61,047 bases of DNA, taken from assembly GCA_030681675.1 (NCBI GenBank), contig JAUXRP010000004.1:1-61047 (forward strand), read 5' to 3'. Position numbers and translations under genes: made by a program. The stretch's first letter is position 1; every line of letters starts with the position of its first letter. Of this stretch, positions 41,150 through 47,830 are shown one piece after another. The notes beneath the pieces were generated by a model. The model was not told where the DNA came from. It made no database searches and saw only the letters and a program-made list of their open reading frames with translations. The DNA comes from Candidatus Planktophila sp. (GTDB lineage: Bacteria; Actinomycetota; Actinomycetes; Nanopelagicales; Nanopelagicaceae).

Positions 41150-41405
41150 AACGGCCCTTTTACTCCTACTTTGGGCAAAGAGGTTGCAAAGACGCGCCGT
41201 GAAATTTCTTCAAAATTGAGCTGCGCTAGCCACTCTTGCAGGATTCGGAGCTTATACAACTCTATGATCGAGGCCAGGTCTGATGCCCGGAGGCCTGCCT
41301 CAGTTTCTAATGACTCGTTAGCGTGCCAGCCTGTCCAAGTCTCTTAAGGCACCCCATTGCTGCTGACTCTACTTCGCGACGGGTGATTTTATTTCTGCGG
41401 CCGAT
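41146..41405 (-). pseudogene. Frameshifted remnant of a small basic/helical protein
   Basis: On the minus strand 65 codons are open from 41343 to a TGA at 41146 but lack a normal start. They read ESLETEAGLRASDLASIIEL and continue LYKLRILQEWLAQLNFEEIS to LPKVGVKGPF, a plausible amphipathic-helix protein. In a second frame just upstream the reading is ALRDLDRLAR, and in a third (41405-41355) GRRNKITRREVESAAMG. Joining the three by two single-base shifts gives one continuous protein of about 86 residues, so this looks like a gene with two frameshifts and a lost start. I do not recognise the family. It fills most of the long gap before the str promoter. Confidence 0.5.
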
Positions 41406-41581
41406 ACTTTTCTAATCGATCCTTAACTGGACCGGAAGAGTGCTACCGCTCTTAAAATGGTTCCAACTTATCGCTTATAATCATTAAAAATTTTGAATTA
41501 TATTTTTTTGTAAATACTTCGAGTTAAGAAGCCCAGGGGATTGATAATCCAAAATTAAGTACTGAGAGGAGAACCGAGGCC
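41406..41581 (+). promoter_or_regulatory. Upstream region of the small gene at 41582, with a TATAAT box
   Basis: A perfect TATAAT stands at 41476-41481, without a convincing -35 box at 17 bases. An imperfect hairpin (about 41436-41453) and an AT-rich stretch (41482-41520) follow, then GAGGAG (41567-41572) before the ATG. This would give a leader of about 95 bases. Confidence 0.4.
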
Positions 41582-41788
41582 ATGTCCATCATTGATTCAC
41601 TTAAGAAAATATTTTCAGTCTCAGCTAGTACGGAAAAACCGAAATTAGAAGACTTCGTAAAAATCGTTCGTACCAAGGGAGGTGAAAGCGTCGTCGAAAT
41701 TGAAAATTCGAGTTCAATTACTATCGGTGGCGAGGAAGATAGCGGCAAGGATGAAGAAGTGATTTGGGGTAAGAAAAAGCAACCTTAA
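41582..41788 (+). CDS. Small hypothetical acidic protein
   Basis: The 68-residue protein reads MSIIDSLKKIFSVSASTEKP at the start and then an acidic, serine-rich middle (about residues 38-58) and a basic end WGKKKQP. No signal peptide or membrane segment is visible. A GAGGAG site ten bases upstream supports translation. It is the first plus-strand gene of the accessory island and is followed 132 bases later by a membrane-anchored protein. I do not recognise the family. Confidence 0.6.
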   Translation: MSIIDSLKKIFSVSASTEKPKLEDFVKIVRTKGGESVVEIENSSSITIGGEEDSGKDEEVIWGKKKQP

Positions 41789-41920
41789 ATATGTGAGCGC
41801 ATGCAAAACCAATCGATACATCGACCAATGGAGTTCACATCTAGAAAGAGTTGTTCATATTTCTTGTCACAATTCATGCTTTCTAAACTTCTAAAACTTA
41901 ACAACTAAGGGGGATCGTTT

Positions 41921-42403
41921 GTGACCGAAAACAGTGAAGAACCCATCCAATCCGTGAGTGATAATGGAGGTGGTAAGAAGAAAAGGAAGCGAAGTGCAAA
42001 GAAGATCATAGGAATAGTCGTACTTGCGATAGCAGGCTTGGTTGTGGTTTCCACATTTTTTGTGAATTCTGCAACTAAGGCTCCTTTGGCTGTAAGTGAT
42101 CTCTTCCTTAACAGTGTTCAGGCAGGTGATGCTGGTTTAGCATATGAATTATTTTCGAGTGAAGCCAAGACAACAATTTCACTTGACCAAATGCAGTCGG
42201 TTGTGAATCAAATTGGCCCAATCCTCGCCTCCACCGAAAAAGTTACGGGCAAAACAATCAATGGTGAAACTGGCTCAGCGGCTACTTCGCAAATTACTTA
42301 CGAGATTGAGGGTACCGATGGGAAGACCTACAAAGTGATTGTCAATCTGATGAAAGAGAACGACATTTGGCGAATTCTCAACTTCGATAGCAATGCTAAG
42401 TAA
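41921..42403 (+). CDS. Single-pass membrane protein with extracytoplasmic NTF2/DUF4878-like domain
   Basis: The 160-residue protein has a charged cytoplasmic start rich in Lys/Arg (about residues 18-28), one transmembrane helix (about 29-48, IIGIVVLAIAGLVVVSTFFV) and an extracytoplasmic domain of about 105 residues (AVSDLFLNSVQAGDAGLAYE, then a closing ENDIWRILNF), a pattern seen in DUF4878 or lumazine-like NTF2 folds. The start is GTG with AAGGGGG upstream. Function is unknown; such domains often bind small ligands or peptides at the envelope. It converges with the secreted Ig-like gene. Confidence 0.72.
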   Translation: MTENSEEPIQSVSDNGGGKKKRKRSAKKIIGIVVLAIAGLVVVSTFFVNSATKAPLAVSDLFLNSVQAGDAGLAYELFSSEAKTTISLDQMQSVVNQIGPILASTEKVTGKTINGETGSAATSQITYEIEGTDGKTYKVIVNLMKENDIWRILNFDSNAK

Positions 42404-42435
42404 CGCGCTGAATTGAATCCCACTGATTCTGACTT

Positions 42436-42481
42436 CTATTTCTTAACCGTTAACACGGCTATTTCTTAACTGTTAATACAG
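42436..42481. repeat. 23-base imperfect tandem duplication at the end of a secreted-protein gene
   Basis: Units 42436-42458 and 42459-42481 differ at three bases. The right copy encodes the last residues AVLTVKK and stop of the minus-strand gene; the left copy would encode the same residues, and all three differences fall at third codon positions. Confidence 0.85.
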
Positions 42482-43340
42482 CGCAACTTTTATCGCTTTT
42501 ATTGCCGGCATCATCGATTGCGATAAGGCAGAATTGAAACTTTCCATAAATTGTTTTCTTAACCGGCCATTTTTGAATGTAAGTAAAATCTGGATCGCGC
42601 TCCCCTAGCACGGTGGTAATGCGGCCGACGACTTTCTTGCCTTTCAAGATTGTGATTTGCTCATAAGCTTCGCCACTGTCATCACTGGATGTATATTGAA
42701 GGTTAGCTATGGCTCCGCGCTTACCAGTTGAAGTAAGGGCCTCTACGCTTGGCACCTCATCATCGACTGCTCCAACGTTTGTGGCAGTCGGAGTCGGAGT
42801 AGCAGTCAGGGTCGGAGTAACTACAGGCGTGGTGCCACCTTTGCGGTAGAGAACATTGTCGGCTGCAGTAGGCAATGTGTCACCTGTGCTGAATTTGCCC
42901 AAATAAATTCCAATCACATTGTCGGGACCAAACTCGAGTTTCGGCGTTGAGAATCCATTCTGGCCTGGCTTTAACACCGCTGACCACTGACCACCGAGTC
43001 CTTTTGTCGTGCAGACACCGCCACTTGATTCCCACATGAGTGCGGAGCCGTTGTATAACTTATTTCCTGCAGAATCTTTTCCAACCAGAGTGAAGTCGTA
43101 AACAATCGTCCCTGATGGAATTTCACACCCATAAGCCTTTGCCCACGGAAGTTTCTCACCTGCAACTACTTTGATCCCAGATCCTGAGTTCGATACTGTG
43201 AAGGCCACATCTCGATAGACGCCACCGACATTCCAACTCATTGCCAGCCATGGCTCTGATGCCTGCGCACTCGGAATTGACCAGATCGGCAGTATTAGCC
43301 AAGCAGATAAAAAGAGAGCAACTCTTGCGACTTTTTCCAT
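42459..43340 (-). CDS. Secreted protein with C-terminal Ig-like domain
   Basis: The 293-residue protein has a signal peptide (about residues 1-28, cleavage near AQASEP), a beta-rich N-terminal domain (about 30-155) with two conserved cysteines, a Thr/Pro-rich linker (PTLTATPTPTATN, about 175-190) and a C-terminal Ig-like domain (about 195-293) ending in the FCLIAIDDAGNKSDKSCAVL pattern of bacterial surface adhesins or enzymes. I chose the ATG at 43340, which has GGGGGA upstream; a GTG at 43355 would put that site inside the gene. It is probably exported and may bind surfaces or polymers. Promoter at 43385-43413. Confidence 0.78.
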   Translation of the reverse strand: MEKVARVALFLSAWLILPIWSIPSAQASEPWLAMSWNVGGVYRDVAFTVSNSGSGIKVVAGEKLPWAKAYGCEIPSGTIVYDFTLVGKDSAGNKLYNGSALMWESSGGVCTTKGLGGQWSAVLKPGQNGFSTPKLEFGPDNVIGIYLGKFSTGDTLPTAADNVLYRKGGTTPVVTPTLTATPTPTATNVGAVDDEVPSVEALTSTGKRGAIANLQYTSSDDSGEAYEQITILKGKKVVGRITTVLGERDPDFTYIQKWPVKKTIYGKFQFCLIAIDDAGNKSDKSCAVLTVKK

Positions 43341-43384
43341 ATCTATCCCCCGCACTTCGGCAGTTGATTACTGGATTTTGTATA

Positions 43385-43413
43385 GGTTTATCATGCTTAA
43401 CAAAACCTGTCAA
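43385..43413 (-). promoter_or_regulatory. Probable promoter of the secreted Ig-like gene
   Basis: A consensus TTGACA (43413-43408) is followed after 17 bases by TAAACC (43390-43385), a weak -10. The -35 region TTGACAGGTTTT closely resembles the promoter of the other secreted gene at 46690. Confidence 0.5.
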
Positions 43414-43454
43414 GGGAAATTTGAAACTATGTCACAGAAGATTCATCAAAGAAC

Positions 43455-43863
43455 ATGTCCGACGCCATTGCAATTTCTTCTGAAAGTCAGATGTTGCAAC
43501 AACTGATTGAGCCCAAGGCACTTACCTTTGATCTTCCGCTAGCAAAAATAGGTGAGGCACGCACAGTGATTTCGCGAGCATCTTGACGTGAAGCACTACG
43601 CTCCCACCTTTGGGAAGTCTTTGATTCGAGTAAGCAACATAATTTAACAACACTGCCTATGTGTCACCCTATTGAAATTGCGTAGCCGACTTGCTCTGGA
43701 GATTTGCAAAATAGGTCTAACTAGGTGCCACAAGATATGTCTCTAAGAAAAACACCGCATCGTTGAAGAACCCCTCCGCAAGCACATTGAGAGTCGACTC
43801 ACCTTGTCGGCAACAGCATTCTTTCGTACGAGGGTGGCCAATTTACGAAACGCACTGGCCTAG
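43455..43863 (+). pseudogene. Possible decayed coding region
   Basis: From an ATG at 43455 the frame reads MSDAIAISSESQMLQQLIEP and continues 43 codons to TGA (43584), then another 32 open codons (REALRSHLWEVFDSSKQHNL) to TAG at 43683. In the next frame a stretch reads SRLALEICKIGLTR, and after a stop 43747-43863 reads EKHRIVEEPLRKHIESRLTL then SATAFFRTRVANLRNALA. The pieces look protein-like but no family is recognised, no Shine-Dalgarno is evident, and random open frames remain possible. Downstream to 44102 I see only the leader of the next gene. Confidence 0.25.
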
Positions 43864-44102
43864 GGTAGATGGGCGCACTCGAACAGTGCCCGAGTAAACC
43901 TGCGGATATGTCGCTCGTGCACGCATATTTTTCCTCAAGAGCCTAAGTGCTAACACTAATTGTTTTTCTCTAGGACCCCTTCTACTGGAAGTCAGGTTTA
44001 CGATGAATGCTCGATCTATCACTAGGTCTGCCTTGCTTGTCGGTCCATCGAGTGAGAAATCATTTTCGACCAATTGCAAATTCGTATTTCCTAGGAGGGA
44101 TT

Positions 44103-44771
44103 ATGAAAAGCAAAATCCCAGTCCAAGAACATTTTCACTTGCTGACAGCCAAGCGTGTATGCATTCTGCTCCTCGCTTTCACCGTTACAGCTACGGCAAG
44201 TTTCGCGACTTCTGCTTCAGCGCTTAGTTCATTCGCCAAAGCTGGTGGGGGTGGAGGTGGAGGTGGAGGTGGAGGAGAACCGCCCAAGCCGCCCAAACCA
44301 ACTGAGCCACCTAAGCCACCTAAGCCAACTGGATCAGTTACTCCGCCCAAACCAACTGAGCCACCTAAGCCAACTGGATCGGTTACTCCGCCCAAGCCTA
44401 CTGAGCCGCCTAAGCCAACTGGATCGGTTACTCCGCCCAAGCCAACTGAGCCACCTAAACCAACTGGATCGGTTACTCCACCTAAACCACCTAAACCACC
44501 TAAACCACCTAAACCACCTAAGCCAACTGGATCGGTTACTCCGCCCAAGCCAACTGAGCCACCTAAACCAACTGGATCGGTTACTCCGCCTAAGCCACCT
44601 AAACCGCCTAAGCCAACTGGATCGGTTACTCCGCCTAAGCCACCTAAACCGCCCAAGCCAACTGGATCGGTTACTCCGCCCAAGCCACCTAAACCGCCCA
44701 AGCCAACTGGATCGGTTACTCCGCCTAAGCCACCTAAACCGCCTAAGCCACCTAAGCCACCTAAGCCATAA
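44103..44771 (+). CDS. Secreted Gly/Pro/Lys-rich repeat protein
   Basis: The 222-residue product has a signal peptide (about residues 1-45, cleavage near SASA), a run of eleven glycines, then only proline-rich repeats built from PPKP, TEPPKP and TGSVT to the last residue. TGSVT occurs nine times, mostly every 15 residues. No folded domain, LPXTG or lipobox is visible. The ATG at 44103 has a strong TAGGAGGGA site. The sequence predicts an extended, strongly basic polyproline-type rod that could span or bind the cell wall or anionic polymers. The repeats at DNA level imply copy-number instability. Confidence 0.8.
   Translation: MKSKIPVQEHFHLLTAKRVCILLLAFTVTATASFATSASALSSFAKAGGGGGGGGGGGEPPKPPKPTEPPKPPKPTGSVTPPKPTEPPKPTGSVTPPKPTEPPKPTGSVTPPKPTEPPKPTGSVTPPKPPKPPKPPKPPKPTGSVTPPKPTEPPKPTGSVTPPKPPKPPKPTGSVTPPKPPKPPKPTGSVTPPKPPKPPKPTGSVTPPKPPKPPKPPKPPKP
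44281..44769 (+). repeat. Tandem repeat array encoding PPKP and TGSVT units
   Basis: A 45-base unit (PPKPTEPPKPTGSVT or PPKPPKPPKPTGSVT) recurs across the array, with nested 9-base units such as CCACCTAAA repeated five times near 44479-44523. Copies differ mainly by synonymous changes (cct/ccc/ccg, aag/aaa). Because the unit is rich in non-stop triplets, other frames on both strands also stay open. Confidence 0.9.
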
Positions 44772-44807
44772 GGCCTGAGTAAGGCCTGATACAGAATCTT
44801 TGTCGCG

Positions 44808-44826
44808 CAAGAAAAGTCATTTCTTG
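44808..44826 (+). terminator. Weak hairpin after the repeat protein gene
   Basis: CAAGAAA and TTTCTTG form a perfect 7-pair stem with a 5-base loop, 37 bases after the stop. There is no T-run beyond TTTCTTG, so it is a weak candidate. A direct repeat of AAGGCCTGA also lies at the stop. The rest to 45064 shows no gene I can support. Confidence 0.35.
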
Positions 44827-45064
44827 TAAGCGGCAGTGAAAGTTACGTCCAACAGGCTTCGAAATATCTTGTGGCGGGAACGCCATGGATCTAGACGTTA
44901 AACCTAAACTCTACGACAGTACCATCATGCATGATGTATTACTTGCCGTGCATGCGGACTTTACCTTTTGCTTTTGCTTGGGCTGTCAGAGAAGTGTCCC
45001 CAAAGCTGTTTATGCCTACTGGTGGAGACAGTCATCAAATTATTCGCGGGGCCTCAAGTATCGG

Positions 45065-46660
45065 TTAACTCTTTTTTAAGGTGAAGGAGTAGGAGGATTC
45101 CGCCAATATTGCGTAAGTAGAAGTGTTATAACAAATAGCGGGAAGTATTCCTGTCAATGTCGTGCCATCCCATTGCCATACATATGGTCCTCGCATTCCC
45201 CAACTCGATGTTTGATAAGTCACGGTTATTGCACTTCCGACCCTGGTCCCTGAAAAGGTAGCGCTGGAATTTGTCGTACCTGTGATTTTGCCTCCGGCGC
45301 TCTCTTGCAAAGTGATGGAACGGTAGATGGTTTGAGCTCCACAGCTGCCGCTGGTTCCAGCTGGTTGAATATTGGGCCAACTAATATTTCCACTATAGGT
45401 TCCAGTTGCAGAGGTCGTGAAAGTAGAAGTGACGACAGAGTCTGCATTAAGAGTTAATGTGCACGCACCGACTCCGGCGCAGGCACCTGACCAAGCTGTG
45501 AAAACTGAACCGACTGAAGGATTGGCAGTTAATGTCACACGCGTTCCAACAACATAGTCACCTTGACACGTAGCTCCGCAATTGATGTTCCCAGAATCTG
45601 CACTGACTGTTCCTTGGCCATCACCGTTCTTGTTGATCGTGATTCTAAAAGTCGGTGGTGCAGTCACAGTTACCGTGGTCGTTTGACACGACTGCTGTGC
45701 AACAGTGTCAACTGCGCACACTCCAAAAGTAAATATCCCTTGTTGTCGCGGAGTTCCCGTCAACCTGCCATTGAGATCAACAATCATGCCCAGCGGTGGA
45801 AGGCCGCCAGCAATTTGGTTCGAGACATAATAATAGGGAGGAGTACCTCCGGTAGCAGTGGCTACTGGAACATTACACGGTGTTAAAGCGACGCAAACTG
45901 CTGGAATCATCGTGATGACAGGTTCTGGCACATAGGTAGTAATTGTGAGTGTGACATTTACCGATGCAGGTGGCACAGCAGAATCTGTAACAGTTATGGT
46001 AAATGGAGCAGAGATGGTGCGCGTCGTACCTGAACTCAATATGGCGCCGCGACCGCTAATAATGCATGTATCTGGAACTATCGCATAACCAGTAGGAAGG
46101 GATGAACCAGTTCGAAGGTTACAGAAGCGTGCTCCCTTTCCACCGACAGCGACTATGGTTGCTCGATATTCCTGCCCGGAAATTGCCGCTGGTAATTCGC
46201 TCGTGACCACGCTCAAAGTGCTTGTTGGTGAAGGAGTCGGCTTCAGTGTTGGTTGAGCTTTAATAACCTGGAGCTTTGTTGATGCGCAAGCAGTATTTCC
46301 TGGTGCAGTACCGGTTACTGGGCGCTTTGCTCCCGTTGCGCAGATTTTCAATGCGTAAGTTTTAATTTTCGCGGATTTTGAAACAACTCCACTGAATTTT
46401 CCAGTGGATGAATTCAATTGAATGCCCAATGGCAAACTGCCGGCAATTTTCCAGATATATGGAGGCCCAGTGCCGCCCGTGACACGGTTGGAGAATGAAT
46501 ACGAAAAAACCTTACCCTGAGAAACTTGTGGCAATTCTGGCGGTATGTCCATTGCAATGGATTGATAGGCAATGGCAGGATTCAATGGGAGTGCACTTAA
46601 AACTCCGCCGGTGACCGTTACAGTCAAAGCGAAAACCAATGTCGACAGAATCCGTCGCAC
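45065..46660 (-). CDS. Secreted multidomain surface protein (putative-Ig and InlB-B-like repeats)
   Basis: The 531-residue protein has a signal peptide (about 1-32), two or three putative-Ig (He_PIG-like) domains (about 35-135, 150-245, 250-335; the third has the TGTPRQQGIFTFGVCAVD pattern), an InlB-B/Flg_new-like module (about 338-415, GDGQGTVSADSGNINCGATC then VFTAWSGACAGVGACTLTLN) and a C-terminal beta domain with two cysteines. Such proteins are adhesins or matrix proteins. The GTG start has no Shine-Dalgarno and lies at the predicted +1 of a consensus promoter, so the mRNA is probably leaderless. Confidence 0.82.
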   Translation of the reverse strand: MRRILSTLVFALTVTVTGGVLSALPLNPAIAYQSIAMDIPPELPQVSQGKVFSYSFSNRVTGGTGPPYIWKIAGSLPLGIQLNSSTGKFSGVVSKSAKIKTYALKICATGAKRPVTGTAPGNTACASTKLQVIKAQPTLKPTPSPTSTLSVVTSELPAAISGQEYRATIVAVGGKGARFCNLRTGSSLPTGYAIVPDTCIISGRGAILSSGTTRTISAPFTITVTDSAVPPASVNVTLTITTYVPEPVITMIPAVCVALTPCNVPVATATGGTPPYYYVSNQIAGGLPPLGMIVDLNGRLTGTPRQQGIFTFGVCAVDTVAQQSCQTTTVTVTAPPTFRITINKNGDGQGTVSADSGNINCGATCQGDYVVGTRVTLTANPSVGSVFTAWSGACAGVGACTLTLNADSVVTSTFTTSATGTYSGNISWPNIQPAGTSGSCGAQTIYRSITLQESAGGKITGTTNSSATFSGTRVGSAITVTYQTSSWGMRGPYVWQWDGTTLTGILPAICYNTSTYAILAESSYSFTLKKS

Positions 46661-46666
46661 ATTTTT

Positions 46667-46695
46667 ATGCTACGTCGCTAGAAAAATCCTGTCAA
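46667..46695 (-). promoter_or_regulatory. Consensus promoter giving a leaderless mRNA for the surface protein
   Basis: TTGACA (46695-46690), a 17-base spacer and TAGCAT (46672-46667) are followed by six bases and then the GTG at 46660. The expected +1 falls on that GTG, so the transcript would have no leader. Confidence 0.78.
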
Positions 46696-46812
46696 GAGTG
46701 TGCGCTCTCTTATTCCAGTGGCAACTCTCACTAATCCAACTTGTATATGCCTAATGGAGGTAGCGACCAATATTATTCACCGGAGAAATCCTGTTTATGA
46801 TGGGATTGCCTC

Positions 46813-47367
46813 ATGGAGATTGTTCGCCCCGAAGAGCGATATTTAGAGAGTTATAAAAATGCTCTAATTCAATCGATTTCTTCCGGTACCGCCGCATATC
46901 TTGATCGCGCAGAACGTGAACTATTAGAGATAGAAGCCGATCCCCTTTCCTTCTTGGCCGAGCAAGAAGATCCAAATGCTCTAGGCCCTGATGTGAAACT
47001 TCCTGATGGCTCCCTCGTTCCCCGTTTACCTGGAATTACCCGATGGATGTGGGATGGGCAAGTGAGCGGAGAAATTAACTTTCGTTGGAAAGTTGGTACG
47101 ACGGATTTGCCACCTCATTGTTTGGGGCATATCGGCTATGAGGTATTTTCATGGAAGCGAAATAAGGGTTATGCATCAGAGGCGCTCAGGCAGATACTTC
47201 CTGAGGCAATTAAGTTGGGTATGCCTTTTGTGGAACTTACAACTGATGTTGACAACTCAATTTCTCAAAAAGTGATTAAGAATAATGGCGGAATTCTCCA
47301 CGAGAAATTTGTTAAACCTGCAGCGCACGGTGGCACGGATGGTCTACGGTTTCGAATATATCTTTAG
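46813..47367 (+). CDS. GNAT-family acetyltransferase
   Basis: The 184-residue protein has an N-terminal helical region (about 1-70) and a GNAT core: HCLGHIGYEVFSWKRNKGYA (about residues 100-120) with the RNKGYASEAL acetyl-CoA loop, then GMPFVELTTDVDN and SQKVIKNNGGI in the C-terminal part. The substrate is unknown; the long helical N-terminus resembles the predicted-acetyltransferase family with an amide or antibiotic acceptor. A partial homologous copy lies at 47735. Confidence 0.82.
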   Translation: MEIVRPEERYLESYKNALIQSISSGTAAYLDRAERELLEIEADPLSFLAEQEDPNALGPDVKLPDGSLVPRLPGITRWMWDGQVSGEINFRWKVGTTDLPPHCLGHIGYEVFSWKRNKGYASEALRQILPEAIKLGMPFVELTTDVDNSISQKVIKNNGGILHEKFVKPAAHGGTDGLRFRIYL

Positions 47368-47426
47368 CTTGTCCAAGAGAAGTTTGCGATGCCATATCAA
47401 TGCGATTTACATTGATCAAGTAATAT

Positions 47427-47594
47427 TTAACGTTTTCCGCGCATGCTCAAATGTGCAACAATCACACTTGCAACGAACAGTGCGGTTGTAGTCAACGCAG
47501 TCTCTGCGGTAAACCCATAAATCGTGGCTCCCACTCCACCAGTCAATGCCCCACTAACAGCCCCAAGAGCGAGAGAATTATTGCCATTAATTTT
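47427..47594 (-). pseudogene. Small two-helix membrane ORF fused out of frame to a duplicated leader
   Basis: An open stretch of 55 codons without a usable start reads SLALGAVSGALTGGVGATIY and ends VIVAHLSMRGKR. It predicts two membrane helices and a basic tail. Directly upstream, in another frame, lies a copy of the first eleven codons (MPEKLMAIILS) of the gene at 49359-49670. The fusion point is the shared CTCTCGCT. This looks like a gene whose start was replaced by recombination. Confidence 0.45.
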
Positions 47595-47703
47595 TCAGGC
47601 ATTGACTAACTCGTTTCTGTTTTTCAGATCAAATGATATGAATTCCGGGAACGTTAACTCTTTTGCAGGATGTCAAATATGTGAATGAGACAGCCTGTGG
47701 ATT
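47568..47703. repeat. Direct repeat copy A (136 bases)
   Basis: This copy matches 49636-49771 in the same orientation, without gaps and with about 15 mismatches by my count; the first 83 bases differ at only two. It covers the start codon and upstream region of the small envelope gene. Weak similarity continues to about 47721. Confidence 0.88.
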
Positions 47704-47734
47704 GATGATTGTCCTCGCGTAGCTTTGGTAGTTC

Positions 47735-47827
47735 ATTTGGACTTTTGGATTCGAAGTATTTTCATGGAAACGCAATTTGAGATATGAATCCCAGGCCTTA
47801 AAGCAAATGCTCTTAGTTGGGCAATTC
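47735..47827 (+). pseudogene. Fragment of a GNAT acetyltransferase gene
   Basis: The frame reads FGFEVFSWKRNLRYESQALK then QMLLVGQF before TGA at 47828. It matches residues about 107-127 of the intact GNAT at 46813 (GYEVFSWKRNKGYASEALRQ) and lacks both ends. It is a remnant of a duplicated copy. Confidence 0.75.
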
Positions 47828-47830
47828 TGA

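Noticed and set aside
41030-41347. 105-codon plus-strand open frame upstream of the str promoter
   Set aside because: No ribosome site or recognisable product, and it overlaps the promoter and the more plausible minus-strand remnant.
43843-44079. 78-codon minus-strand open frame before the repeat protein
   Set aside because: It covers the leader of the repeat gene, has no ribosome site and no recognisable product.
44281-44769. Regular repeats that might suggest a CRISPR array
   Set aside because: Units are coding, contiguous and without unique spacers; no cas genes are nearby.
44135-44810. Long open frames on the minus strand and in another plus frame across the repeat array
   Set aside because: They are a by-product of the repeat unit lacking stop triplets in several frames; only the 44103 frame has a strong ribosome site and signal peptide.
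44952-45068. Short plus-strand ORF (MRTLPFAFAWAVREVSPKLF...)
   Set aside because: Only 38 codons, no ribosome site, and it overlaps the end of the surface-protein gene; chance is likely.
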